NCBI GenBank assembly: GCA_012514635.1 | Contig: JAAYZX010000110.1 | Coordinates: 1-46,188, forward strand | Direction: 5' to 3' | Source of the DNA: Actinomycetota bacterium | GTDB taxonomy: Bacteria; Actinomycetota; Thermoleophilia; RBG-16-64-13 | Length of the DNA: 46,188 nt | Part shown: positions 1-7,946 of the stretch, in pieces | Layout: every line of letters starts with the position of its first letter | How positions within the stretch are numbered: the first letter of the stretch is position 1 | The notes under the pieces: model-generated | The model's input: the letters and a program-made list of their open reading frames with translations, nothing else | Database searches by the model: none | What the model was told of the DNA's origin: nothing | Translations under genes and position numbers: made by a program

Positions 1-364
1 CAGAAGAGTGCAAAAACTACCAGATGATACCCTTCACGGTCCCTCCTCTCCCCCCATGCGCCGCACGCCGGCCTCACCTTCACGGTGCGACAGACGCCCG
101 ATCACACATCGGGGTTAGCTCCCTTTCTCCAATGACGGCGGATCCGAACTGGTCCCATCCATCGGATACCGCCGCCTTCCCATGCGCTTAGGTCTCGTTT
201 CCCATCCAAGGAGGCTTAAAGCCTGATACCCATCCCGCAGGGGCAGCCTTTACGCTATGTCATCTTTCACGATTTGTCAACTGTGGATAACTGCTATTCC
301 AACATGTATGAAGTCTACAATCTCAAAGCAGCCTACTACGTGCTTTCAGAGATATAATACGTTC
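1..364. other. Gene-free left edge with a hairpin
   Basis: I see no convincing coding region on either strand. A GC-rich inverted repeat (CGGCGG at 136-141 with CCGCCG at 169-174, flanked inward by ATCCGA and TCGGATA) could fold as RNA. A second small palindrome, AGGCTT-A-AAGCCT, lies at 212-224. I compared the stretch by eye with the common riboswitch consensus motifs (TPP, FMN, SAM-I, lysine, glycine, T-box) and found none. It may be the end of an upstream transcription unit or an untranslated leader. Confidence 0.4.
353..364 (+). promoter_or_regulatory. Perfect -10 box placed for a leaderless mRNA
   Basis: A consensus TATAAT occupies 353-358 and ends 6 bases before the ATG at 365, the spacing expected if transcription starts at or next to the start codon. 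No ribosome binding site lies between them. I found no good -35 hexamer at 16-18 bases upstream, so the call rests on the -10 box and its spacing. Confidence 0.4.
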
Positions 365-610
365 ATGACGCCGACACACAACGCTCTACGAATCCTGCAC
401 TACTTGACAACCATCCATGCCATCAATCCACGAACCGAAGTGTCTTTGATTGAGCTGGAGCGAGAGCTCGAGATTGAGGCAGGCGAGGTCCGGAGCTCAG
501 TGGAGACATTAGTAGCCCAGGGGCTCGTCCAAGCCGACCTCTTCCCCGTGAACGTGTGGGTACAGATCACGGAAGAGGGTTTGGCCCGGTCAGAAGGCAC
601 AGTGCCTTAG
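365..610 (+). CDS. Small winged-helix-like protein, possible DNA-binding regulator
   Basis: This is an 81-residue protein if translation starts at the ATG at 365. An upstream in-frame ATG at 257 would add 36 residues of unusual composition (Cys, Thr, Ile) with no ribosome binding site. The body has the helix-turn-helix/wing pattern of a small MarR- or ArsR-like fold: a hydrophobic helix, 'VSLIELERELEIEAGEVRSS', then 'VETLVAQGLV' and an acidic wing ending in 'ITEEGLARSEG'. That last part resembles the 'LTxxGxxx' wing of many winged-helix proteins. Specific function is unknown. It converges with the permease gene and overlaps its end by 21 bases (590-610), so the two transcripts would be antisense there. 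Confidence 0.5.
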   Translation: MTPTHNALRILHYLTTIHAINPRTEVSLIELERELEIEAGEVRSSVETLVAQGLVQADLFPVNVWVQITEEGLARSEGTVP

Positions 611-2104
611 CAACCAAGTAATCCCTCCGGCCAGAAAGCCGGAGGCCAGTCCCAGCGGTATAGTGCGCCGCAACATGGCCCCCTCTTTCCCGGCGGCTCC
701 CACCAGCGGAGCGGCCATGGCCAGCTTCAGGGGACTGGAGATACTGGCCACCCCGCTGCCCACAATTAGAGCAGCTACCAGCACTGTGGGAGAAACACCC
801 AGCACGGATGCGGCCTCCAACTGCAGCGGTCCAAACAACACAACCGCCGCCAGACCATACCCGGTGAGGAAGGTCCCGATCCAGCCCAGAAGCGGCGCGA
901 AAAGTGGGTACAGACCTCCGGTCAGCTCTACCAGTCCATTTGCCAGCAACGAGGTCATATTCCCCTGCGGCAACGTAGTGCAGAAAGAAGCATCATAACC
1001 GCTGAAGGTCACCACCTGCCCCATCACACCGAATATGGCCATGGCTATCACAGGAAGCTTGGCCTTGCTTGTGCCCTCCCGTAATAGGGATCGCGTCTGT
1101 AGACCCATATGACGAAACAAGCGCAGGCTGAGCAGTACGGCAAACAGGAGATACAAATAAGAGCTGAACAGCGGGCGCATGACGATTGGATGCACCGGCA
1201 CCGGAGACACAGTGAAGACCAACCGCTCGTAAGTCAGTGCACGGAGATCAGGCACCAGGTTGACCAGCGCCAACGCCACAACTAGAAACCCAAACGGAGC
1301 CATATCTCGCACGATTTGGAAGCTCATTCGCGGAACGTGTCCGGAGTAGATGAGCAGAGCAACCGTCACCGCCAGACCCGCCAGCAGCCCGGCAATGGAG
1401 AATCCCAACCAGTATGTGCAGACCACCGCCACCACACCCGCCACCACAGCCGTCATGACGAAGAGAGGCCACCGACGCAACGCCCCACTGCGCGGTGTCG
1501 TCACCACGGGTATGGTTAGCACCATGAATAACAAACAGGGAAGCGAAACCCAGATCGACGCTCGAGCAATCCCCTGCACCGGTAGTCCAGTCACGGCCTC
1601 GAGCACCAGAATGAGCGTACCCGCTACAGAGAGCGCCATGATGCCCGCATACCCTTGGATGCTCAAGATGGTTGAGGATTCTGGACTCAGTCCCGATTCA
1701 CGCAGCATGGGCGCAGCCACCGGTTCGGCCACCACGCCGGCTCCCTCCAAGACATTACCGATTCCCACCGACAGCAACAACGCCCGGAGCCAGTGATCGC
1801 TTTCCTCGCCTAGGAGCCAGGCAACCAGTCGCGCCAGCGAGCCCGACGCCGTCAACACCACAGACAGCAACACACCGAAGTAAACAAGGAGCAATAGCGG
1901 CAAATTGGTGAGGATTCCGTCAAGCGCCGCCAGCACCACCACCCACGGCGCCGTACGAAAGTAGGTCACGGCCAATAATACGGTGAAGGCAGTGCCCCAC
2001 AAAGACAGTTCCAGCGCAGGCCGCCTAAAACCTACGGCAAGAACGGCAATCAGCAGGATGGGGGACCACGCCAGTGCAAAGCCCAGCACGTCCATGTTAG
2101 CCAT
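590..2104 (-). CDS. L-lactate permease (LctP/LldP family) transporter
   Basis: This 504-residue polytopic protein has about 12-13 hydrophobic segments. The region near residues 112-140 ('GNVLEGAGVVAEPVAAPML') corresponds to the LctP-family signature in LldP/GlcA, proton symporters for lactate and glycolate in the cytoplasmic membrane. Length is close to the family norm (about 530). The match is at family level and the substrate cannot be read from sequence; other 2-hydroxy acids are possible. The ATG at 2104 lies 86 bases downstream of glgP on the same strand, so it could be the last gene of that transcription unit. A G-rich stretch upstream of the start is a weak ribosome binding site. The 3' end overlaps the convergent small regulator gene. 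Confidence 0.75.
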   Translation of the reverse strand: MANMDVLGFALAWSPILLIAVLAVGFRRPALELSLWGTAFTVLLAVTYFRTAPWVVVLAALDGILTNLPLLLLVYFGVLLSVVLTASGSLARLVAWLLGEESDHWLRALLLSVGIGNVLEGAGVVAEPVAAPMLRESGLSPESSTILSIQGYAGIMALSVAGTLILVLEAVTGLPVQGIARASIWVSLPCLLFMVLTIPVVTTPRSGALRRWPLFVMTAVVAGVVAVVCTYWLGFSIAGLLAGLAVTVALLIYSGHVPRMSFQIVRDMAPFGFLVVALALVNLVPDLRALTYERLVFTVSPVPVHPIVMRPLFSSYLYLLFAVLLSLRLFRHMGLQTRSLLREGTSKAKLPVIAMAIFGVMGQVVTFSGYDASFCTTLPQGNMTSLLANGLVELTGGLYPLFAPLLGWIGTFLTGYGLAAVVLFGPLQLEAASVLGVSPTVLVAALIVGSGVASISSPLKLAMAAPLVGAAGKEGAMLRRTIPLGLASGFLAGGITWLLRHCAF

Positions 2105-2190
2105 TGATCGTTGCCCCCATGGGACGTATTCTTGCGATAAGTCTTTTGGATGTCAAGGTCAACGAGTAAGTTTGGAAGCAATCCTGCTTG

Positions 2191-4743
2191 CTACTCCCAC
2201 GCTATGAGGTTCAGTTCATGCGGTACGAGAACGTCCTCTTGGTAGGGCAGTACAGCCACCTGGTAGCCGTGAAAACCGGACGTAGGACACGGAACAGCAC
2301 CGCGATAGATCTGAAGATCGTCACGCTGGTCCACATGGCTCAGCACCACATGATGACCGCCGGCCAGTGTGCCGTCCGGCCGCAGCGAGCCATGGTAGAC
2401 CACCACCTGCACGTCGCCGGGCGTCAACACGCCCAATGACACCGTCGCTTCCAGGGGGAGATCACCTCCCACCGCCACATAGCCGTCGCTATCCTCTACC
2501 ACCGACTCCACACTTACTTGATCCCATGCTCTGCGCACACGTTGTTTCCACGCGGCCAACTCGCGCGCGCGACGGCAACCGTCTGCAATCAATCGTCGAT
2601 ACTGCGCGGACGCGGGTATGTAGTAGCGTTCAGCATACTCCTTGACCATGCGGATGGCGGAGAAACCGGCCGTCAGATGCCGCATGGAATTCTTCATCCA
2701 AGCAATCCACTCACGCGGCAGCCCATCGACTCCACGTTGGTAGAAGAGCGGCACCACCCTGTTCTCCAGTAACGCAAACAGCGACGCCGCGTCGATCCGA
2801 TCTTGATACTCGAAATCGTCGTATTCCTCACCACCTCCGATGGTCCAACCCACATCCTCACGAAAGCCTTCCGCCCACCATCCATCCAGCACAGAGACGT
2901 TGAGGCCCCCGTTGACGAGCACTTTCATACCGCTGGTACCGCTCGCCTCCATGGGTCGGCGTGGTGTGTTGAGCCAGATGTCGGTGCCGCGCACCAGCAT
3001 GCGGGCCTTCTCCAAATCGTAGTCCTCCAAGAACACCATGCGGTGGGAGAGACCTTCCTGTTTGGCGAACTGCACCAGATCCCGGATGAATGCTTTGCCT
3101 GCATCGTCGCGGGGATGCGCCTTCCCGCTGAACACAATCTGGACCGGCATATCCTCGTTGAGGAGGAGGGCTTTGAGTCTATCGGGCTCGCGCATCAGGA
3201 GCGTCGCACGCTTGTACGTAGCAAAGCGTCGCGCAAACCCAATAGTCAGTGTGTCCGTGCGGAGCGCTCCATTCACGGCCTTCAGTTCCTGCGGCGATGC
3301 ATGAAGCCGAATCAGTTGCTTTCGCAACTGCCTGCGCACATACGCCACCAATCGTTCGCGTTGACGCTCGTGCGTATTCCACAACTCCTCATCGGGGATG
3401 GCGCTCACCCGCTCCCACACGCTGGAATCGCTCACATCACGTTGCCAACGGGGTCCCAGATATCGGTCCAGGAGTTCCCCCATCTCGCGGGATACCCATC
3501 CCCGCGTATGGACGCCGTTGGTGACTGAATCCACCGGTATTTCATTATCGGGAAGCCCCGGCCATGCCTCGGCCAGCATATGGGCGGTCACCCGTCGATG
3601 CAAACGACTCACCGCGTTCCGCCGAGGTGCGTGACGCATAGCCAGCACGGCTACGCTGAAGGGCTCTGCCTTGTTGGACGGGTGGACGCGCCCCTTGCCC
3701 ATGAACTCGTCCCAAGTGAGTCCCAGTTCATCGACCATACCGGCAAAGTACTTCTTCATTAGATCTTCAGAAAAGAGATCGAAACCCGCGGGCACAGGAG
3801 TATGAGTGGTGAACAACGTGCCGGCCTGGATGACCTGTCGAGCTTCCCAATAGTTAAGCTTGTACTCCTGCATCAGTTCACGAGCCCACTCCAGCGACAG
3901 AAATGCCGAGTGCCCTTCATTCATGTGACATACGGTGGGCCGGTAGCCCAGCACCCACAGCGCCCGCATGCCGCCGATGCCCAGCACGATCTCCTGCCTG
4001 ATCCGCTCTTCCGGACCACCACCGTAGAGCTCGTCGGTGATATCCTGGTCGGCCGGCAGGTTTTCGGGAACATTGGTGTCTAGAAGCAGGAGGGATACCC
4101 GCCCCACCTGCGCCTTCCACACGGCCACATTGACGTGTTTTCCCGCCAAATCGACCGTCACACGCACCGGCTCTCCGTCTTCGCCCATCACGGGCTGGAC
4201 CGGTATGGTCCCGAATTCCTGCGACGCATAGACTTCCAGCTGCCATCCGTCGGCATTGAGGCGTTGCATGAAGTAACCCTGTTGATAGAGAAGCCCCACC
4301 GCCACTAAGGGCAGATCCAAATCGCTGGCCGATTTCAAGTGGTCTCCGGCCAGCACCCCCAAGCCGCCCGAGTAGATGGGGAGACACTCGGTCAATCCGT
4401 ATTCCATGCAGAAGTACGCGATGCATTGTTCGTCTAAACCAGGATGTTCCTGCGGATACCAGCACTTGTTGTCCATGTAGGCGCGGAACCCTTCCTGGAC
4501 CTTGGCTAAATTCTCCAAGAAAGCTTCGTCTTCGGCGGCGGCAGTCAGTTTCTCCTGCGATATTTCGCTCAACAGACGCACCGGATTGTGCTGCGTTTCT
4601 TCCCAGAGATCCGCATCAAGACGCTGGAAGAGGCGCAGGGCGTCGTAGTTCCAGGTCCAATGCAGGTTGTAGGCGACATCCCGCAAACCGCTGATGCTCT
4701 CCGGGAGAACCGGTCTAACCGTATAGCGGTGTACTGTCGGCAT
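2191..4743 (-). CDS. glgP: Alpha-glucan (glycogen/maltodextrin) phosphorylase, GT35
   Basis: The 850-residue cytoplasmic enzyme cleaves alpha-1,4-glucans with phosphate to release glucose 1-phosphate. The first ~115 residues look like the N-terminal DUF3417 extension of the Thermotoga-type phosphorylases, and total length fits that subfamily. Recognisable motifs are 'HMNEGHSAF', 'HTPVPAGFD', 'GFARRFATYKRA' and, in the C-terminal half, 'EASGTSGMK', where the Lys is the pyridoxal-phosphate attachment residue of the family. The ATG at 4743 follows a strong AGGAGGG ribosome binding site 5 bases away, which decides the start. It lies 44 bases after queE on the same strand. Glucose 1-phosphate is a precursor of nucleotide sugars, but linkage to the glycan locus is only inference. 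Confidence 0.9.
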   Translation of the reverse strand: MPTVHRYTVRPVLPESISGLRDVAYNLHWTWNYDALRLFQRLDADLWEETQHNPVRLLSEISQEKLTAAAEDEAFLENLAKVQEGFRAYMDNKCWYPQEHPGLDEQCIAYFCMEYGLTECLPIYSGGLGVLAGDHLKSASDLDLPLVAVGLLYQQGYFMQRLNADGWQLEVYASQEFGTIPVQPVMGEDGEPVRVTVDLAGKHVNVAVWKAQVGRVSLLLLDTNVPENLPADQDITDELYGGGPEERIRQEIVLGIGGMRALWVLGYRPTVCHMNEGHSAFLSLEWARELMQEYKLNYWEARQVIQAGTLFTTHTPVPAGFDLFSEDLMKKYFAGMVDELGLTWDEFMGKGRVHPSNKAEPFSVAVLAMRHAPRRNAVSRLHRRVTAHMLAEAWPGLPDNEIPVDSVTNGVHTRGWVSREMGELLDRYLGPRWQRDVSDSSVWERVSAIPDEELWNTHERQRERLVAYVRRQLRKQLIRLHASPQELKAVNGALRTDTLTIGFARRFATYKRATLLMREPDRLKALLLNEDMPVQIVFSGKAHPRDDAGKAFIRDLVQFAKQEGLSHRMVFLEDYDLEKARMLVRGTDIWLNTPRRPMEASGTSGMKVLVNGGLNVSVLDGWWAEGFREDVGWTIGGGEEYDDFEYQDRIDAASLFALLENRVVPLFYQRGVDGLPREWIAWMKNSMRHLTAGFSAIRMVKEYAERYYIPASAQYRRLIADGCRRARELAAWKQRVRRAWDQVSVESVVEDSDGYVAVGGDLPLEATVSLGVLTPGDVQVVVYHGSLRPDGTLAGGHHVVLSHVDQRDDLQIYRGAVPCPTSGFHGYQVAVLPYQEDVLVPHELNLIAWE

Positions 4744-4787
4744 GTTACCCTCCTAGCCCCCAGTGGCCTGCAGTCCGGGCTGCAGCT

Positions 4788-5432
4788 CTATGGTATGCCC
4801 ACAATCTTATGTAGTTGCAGGCTCAATCTCCAGTCGGGATGCGCCATAACCAGAGCGATCGCCATACGCACCAGCTCTGAGCCCCCTGACGCCTCGGGCT
4901 GCAAACATACCTGCGCATCTGCAAACGGACACACAATCTCGCCCACCCGATTCGACGCTCTTTCAAGCCCCAGACGGAAAAGTGGTTCGTCGATGATTAC
5001 TTTGACCTCTCCGGCGACTCCCGCCAACTTGGGAGACACGTGATATGCGGGCGGCTTGGGACTGACCGCAATCCAATCGGCCGGAGGAAGCACATTGGGC
5101 ACAACCGTACCGTTGGTTTCCAAATGCACCAGAACCCCTTTGCCGTGAAGAGCCGCTATAAGCCTCAGAACCTCCTCTTCCTGGAGAAGCGGCTCACCTC
5201 CTGTCACGCAGCAGCGCGGCAAAGTTACCTCAGACGCAACCGACTCCACAGCTCTTTCTATCCCCGCGTGGGGCATCCACGCATATCGAGTATCGCACCA
5301 TTTTACGCACTCGAGACCCAACTCCGGAGCATTGCAGCCGGCCAGCCGCACGAAGGTCATTGGAACACCCACCCAGACGCCCTCGCCCTGCAGAGAATCG
5401 AAAACCTCAATTACCTGCACGCGCTTCCCCAT
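4788..5432 (-). CDS. queE: 7-carboxy-7-deazaguanine synthase, radical SAM
   Basis: QueE converts 6-carboxy-5,6,7,8-tetrahydropterin to 7-carboxy-7-deazaguanine using S-adenosylmethionine and an iron-sulfur cluster. The 214-residue protein opens with 'VIEVFDSLQGEGVWVGVP', the QueE N-terminal signature. The cluster cysteines are C33, C42 and C46 in 'GCNAPELGLECVKWCDT', so the loop between the first two is longer than in canonical CxxxCxxC radical SAM enzymes; QueE is known to vary here. 'TGGEPLLQ' is the SAM-binding GGE motif. It sits third after queC and queD on the same strand, 19 bases after queD. The start ATG at 5432 has only a weak ribosome binding site, so coupling to queD is likely. Confidence 0.92.
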   Translation of the reverse strand: MGKRVQVIEVFDSLQGEGVWVGVPMTFVRLAGCNAPELGLECVKWCDTRYAWMPHAGIERAVESVASEVTLPRCCVTGGEPLLQEEEVLRLIAALHGKGVLVHLETNGTVVPNVLPPADWIAVSPKPPAYHVSPKLAGVAGEVKVIIDEPLFRLGLERASNRVGEIVCPFADAQVCLQPEASGGSELVRMAIALVMAHPDWRLSLQLHKIVGIP

Positions 5433-5451
5433 ATGCGCATGGCGGCCGCGA

Positions 5452-5814
5452 TCACGCGGTGACTTCCGCGTAGCTGGTGGGTGACTCCCACAATCGTACC
5501 CTCACCACCTGCAATCCCTGGGCGGTGAGGCGGGCGAAAGCCCATCCCGCTATGGCTTCTACGGTAGGCACCACATCCAAGACCTCGTTGAGGTGCGAGT
5601 GGTCCAATCGGTCAACCACTGCCCGGCGCATCAAACGCTCGAGATCGGCAAAATCGAGTACCATGCCCGCAGCCGGTCCCTTACTATGCACACCGCCCTT
5701 TACCGTCACCTCTAGAGTATACGTGTGCCCATGAAGTTCTCGGCATTTGCCTTGGTGTCCGGGCAGGCTATGTGCTGCCGCAAAAGTACAGATCTTGGTG
5801 ATCGACGTCTTCAT
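5452..5814 (-). CDS. queD: 6-carboxy-5,6,7,8-tetrahydropterin synthase
   Basis: QueD makes 6-carboxytetrahydropterin from dihydroneopterin triphosphate, the step before QueE. The 120-residue length is typical. Counting from the ATG at 5814, zinc ligands are H15, H28 and H30 ('CRELHGHTY'), the catalytic Cys is C24, and the 'DHSHLNEV' motif follows near residue 70. An in-frame TTG two codons upstream (5820) is possible, but neither start has a clear ribosome binding site. The gene follows queC by about 20 bases in the four-gene preQ1 operon. The PTPS fold is also used by sepiapterin-type enzymes, but the que neighbours settle the assignment. Confidence 0.92.
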   Translation of the reverse strand: MKTSITKICTFAAAHSLPGHQGKCRELHGHTYTLEVTVKGGVHSKGPAAGMVLDFADLERLMRRAVVDRLDHSHLNEVLDVVPTVEAIAGWAFARLTAQGLQVVRVRLWESPTSYAEVTA

Positions 5815-5835
5815 GTTCAATAAATTTGCCGGAGC

Positions 5836-6522
5836 TCACCGGCGCTCGGCATACGACCGTGGGTCGGGCGCTCCTACCGCCGCGAACGCCGCCAGGCGCG
5901 CCTGGCACGTGTCACATACACCGCAGGCCGGACTCAGCCCGCGATAGCACGAGTGCGTCAGCTCATAGGGAACCCCATGTTCCAGACCCCAACGGATGAC
6001 ATCTTCTTTGCGCATCAGCACAAAGGGCGCTTCCACCCGCAGTTCATACTGAGTGCCCAAACGCACGGCTTGGTCCGCCGCAACCACGAATTCGGGACGA
6101 CAATCCGGATACCCCGTGTGCTCGTCGTGGTGAACACCCAGCCAGAGAGTCGCGGGGCCACGAGCATCAACGATAGACGCTAAGTACGCAAGAAACAGTA
6201 GGTTGCGGGCCGGGACATACGAAGGCGCCACACCCTCTGCTACGCATAGATCGCGATGGGTGGGTAGCGGAATATCGGCGTCCGTCAGGGCGGACCCCCT
6301 GATGGGGGGAATCTCCACCACTTCGTGGCAGGTCAAATGGTAAAACTCAGCGATGTCACGCGCCGCCTCCAACTCCACGGCGTGTTTCTGACCATACAGG
6401 AAGGTAACAGCTCTAACTGCGTCTGCGCCGTGTTTTTTCACCAACCACGCGGCCAACGTAGCCGAGTCAAGTCCTCCGCTCAACAGCAGATAGTGCGTGC
6501 CCCTAGTGCCGCGCGTATCCAC
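5836..6522 (-). CDS. queC: 7-cyano-7-deazaguanine synthase
   Basis: QueC converts 7-carboxy-7-deazaguanine and ammonia to preQ0 with ATP. The 228-residue protein begins with the PP-loop ATPase motif 'LLLSGGLDSATLA' near residues 12-24. It ends with a cysteine cluster in 'CYRGLSPACGVCDTC', the zinc site of QueC. Translation starts at GTG (6522), five bases after queF stops; an AGGAG lies about 10 bases upstream of the GTG, inside queF. It is the second gene of queF-queC-queD-queE. Confidence 0.92.
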   Translation of the reverse strand: MDTRGTRGTHYLLLSGGLDSATLAAWLVKKHGADAVRAVTFLYGQKHAVELEAARDIAEFYHLTCHEVVEIPPIRGSALTDADIPLPTHRDLCVAEGVAPSYVPARNLLFLAYLASIVDARGPATLWLGVHHDEHTGYPDCRPEFVVAADQAVRLGTQYELRVEAPFVLMRKEDVIRWGLEHGVPYELTHSCYRGLSPACGVCDTCQARLAAFAAVGAPDPRSYAERR

Positions 6523-6527
6523 GCTCT

Positions 6528-6932
6528 TTACACTCCTGTCGCCGCGCCGGACAGGCGCCGGCCGTGCTGCGCAGTGATAACCGTCTTGATGTTGCCACGC
6601 ACGGCGAAGTCCCCCGTGACACGCATCCAGTGCGGATCCAGCAGTGCCACCAGATCATCCAAGATACGATTGACTGCCGCCTCATGTGAAACTGCCACAT
6701 CACGGTATCCGTTGATATAGAGCTTGAGCGACTTCAGCTCAACTATGAGATCTCGAGGTTGGTAGCGCACCTTTATGAGGGCGAAATCCGGATATCCGGA
6801 GCGAGGGCAAAGGCACGTAAACTCGGGGATATCGAAGCTGATCAGATATGGGCGATGTGGAGAGGGGTTAGGCCAGGACTGGAGCCGATTTTCCTCGATG
6901 GCTCTGGTCCCATACGGCTTTTCGCTGGACAT
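6528..6932 (-). CDS. queF: NADPH-dependent preQ0 reductase, short unimodular form
   Basis: QueF reduces the nitrile of preQ0 to the amine preQ1. At 134 residues this is the single-T-fold form found in many Gram-positive bacteria, half the length of the E. coli enzyme. The motif 'EFTCLCPRSGYPDFA' carries the nucleophilic Cys before Pro. 'ELKSLKLY' is the QueF signature, and 'SHEAAVNRILDDL' completes the active-site face. The ATG at 6932 has a GAGG 6 bases upstream. It is the promoter-proximal gene of the que operon and begins just after the terminator of the cold-shock gene. I saw no preQ1 riboswitch in the short upstream stretch. FolE, Tgt and QueA are not in this window. Confidence 0.93.
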   Translation of the reverse strand: MSSEKPYGTRAIEENRLQSWPNPSPHRPYLISFDIPEFTCLCPRSGYPDFALIKVRYQPRDLIVELKSLKLYINGYRDVAVSHEAAVNRILDDLVALLDPHWMRVTGDFAVRGNIKTVITAQHGRRLSGAATGV

Positions 6933-6949
6933 AACTGCCTCAGAAATGC

Positions 6950-6986
6950 GGGCGGCCCCGCGGCCCTAAGGCCCGCGGGGCCGCCC
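6950..6986 (-). terminator. Strong GC-rich terminator of the cold-shock gene
   Basis: An exact 14-base inverted repeat has arms at 6950-6963 and 6973-6986 (GGGCGGCCCCGCGG and its complement) with a 9-base loop. Read on the minus strand it is followed by GCATTTCTGAG, a short T-rich tail. It lies 20 bases past the cold-shock stop codon and 18 bases before queF, separating the two units. Some readthrough into queF is possible because the T tract is short. Confidence 0.8.
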
Positions 6987-7006
6987 GTTCTCCATTCCGT
7001 CCGGGC

Positions 7007-7207
7007 TTATCCCCGGCTGACGTTGGCGGCTTGAAGACCCTTCGGCCCCTGCACCACTTCGAACGTAACCTTCTCGCCCTCACTCAGGGTGCGGAAGCCG
7101 TCCCCCACGATCGCAGAGAAATGAACGAACACATCCTCGCCCTTCTCACGCGCTATGAAGCCAAAACCCTTGGCATCATTGAACCACTTGACCGTTCCGG
7201 TCTCCAT
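7007..7207 (-). CDS. Cold-shock protein, CspA family
   Basis: This is a 66-residue single cold-shock domain that binds single-stranded RNA or DNA and melts RNA structure. The RNP1 motif 'KGFGFI' and RNP2 motif 'VFVHFSAI' are intact, and length is exactly the family norm. An AGGAGG lies 8 bases upstream of the ATG at 7207. The 254-base divergent region toward the UspA gene could include a long 5' untranslated leader, as in many csp genes. Family members are not distinguishable by sequence alone, so I give no paralogue letter. Confidence 0.95.
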   Translation of the reverse strand: METGTVKWFNDAKGFGFIAREKGEDVFVHFSAIVGDGFRTLSEGEKVTFEVVQGPKGLQAANVSRG

Positions 7208-7461
7208 CCGCCGAACCTCCTAGTAACCTTCCCCCCTCGGCAAAGGGGCGCGGGTGCCCCGCGAAACACTTGGTGCTCTGGAGTGTGACACACCCGCGAC
7301 CTGCAATCAAGGGCTCAGTTCACTCAAACCGCTCCTGCTTGAGCTCAGTTCAACTGTTTATTGATGACGTCTGTCGGGGACACAAAAGATAGTATCCCGG
7401 CCACGAGCCGATAGTTGCTGTGTAGGCAACCCATAGCACTTGGTGTTTCTGGAGGCAGCGC
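7208..7461. promoter_or_regulatory. Divergent intergenic region between csp and usp genes, with repeats
   Basis: A 10-base direct repeat GCTCAGTTCA occurs at 7313-7322 and 7343-7352, exactly 30 bases (about three helical turns) apart. A second near repeat pairs CACTTGGTGCTCTGGAG at 7267-7283 with CACTTGGTGTTTCTGGAG at 7438-7455; the latter carries the usp ribosome binding site. GTTGC and GCAAC around 7414-7430 could form a small hairpin. A possible minus-strand promoter (TTGATT, 17 bases, CACACT) lies near 7285-7310. These look like operator or leader elements, but no known binding site was recognised. Confidence 0.35.
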
Positions 7462-7884
7462 ATGGACGATTGGAATCCACAATTGATCGTACTCGGCTAC
7501 GACGGCACACCCGGTGCGGAAAGGGCGGCTGAACTCGCCGCATCGGTAGCTCAATCCCGTGGAGCCGCCGTGATCGTCGCTACCGCTTTTAAACCCTTTC
7601 CGCGCATCTCGGAACCCGGCGATAAGGATGCCATGGAGATTGAACGTAGTCGACAGATGGCCGAAGAGAAGGCAGCCGAACTAGAATCCATGGGTATCAG
7701 CGCCGGCACTTCAGTCTTGGAGGGCCCGGCTCAGCAGGCCATCCTCAACTGCGCGGCTGCCCACAACGCCGACCTCATCGTCGTGGGCAGTCGCGGCCAT
7801 GGAGAGCTTGCCGGATTGCTGCTGGGCTCGGTTTCATCGCATGTGGTGCACAACGCAATGGTCCCGGTATTGATCGCACGATGA
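7462..7884 (+). CDS. Universal stress protein, UspA family
   Basis: This is a 140-residue single-domain cytoplasmic protein. The ATP-binding signature G-2X-G-9X-G(S/T) is present as 'VVGSRGHGELAGLLLGSVS' near residues 112-130, which suggests the ATP-binding subgroup. The N-terminal strand 'LIVLGYDGTPGAERA' carries the conserved Asp. A GGAGG lies 9 bases before the ATG at 7462. It is transcribed away from the cold-shock gene, and the two may share stress control through the repeats between them. Confidence 0.92.
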   Translation: MDDWNPQLIVLGYDGTPGAERAAELAASVAQSRGAAVIVATAFKPFPRISEPGDKDAMEIERSRQMAEEKAAELESMGISAGTSVLEGPAQQAILNCAAAHNADLIVVGSRGHGELAGLLLGSVSSHVVHNAMVPVLIAR

Positions 7885-7942
7885 TGTGCTGGACCGGCGG
7901 CTGCAGGCAACCCGGCCGCCTGCGGCCGCCGGCCCAGCATCA
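7882..7942. terminator. Long stem-loop between convergent usp and M20 peptidase genes
   Basis: A near-perfect inverted repeat has arms at about 7882-7908 and 7918-7942 (left begins TGATGTGCTGG, right ends CCAGCATCA), roughly 24 paired positions around a 9-base loop. The left arm includes the usp stop codon, and the right arm ends 4 bases before the peptidase stop codon. There is no T tract on either side, so it may act as a bidirectional 3'-end stabiliser more than as a classical terminator. Confidence 0.6.
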
Positions 7943-7946
7943 ACCG

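Noticed and set aside
2803-3528. 241-codon plus-strand open frame
   Set aside because: Antisense to glgP, which carries all phosphorylase motifs.
6933-6949. preQ1 riboswitch upstream of queF
   Set aside because: Only 17 bases lie between queF and the cold-shock terminator, too short for the aptamer, and no C-rich loop/A-rich tail pattern was seen.
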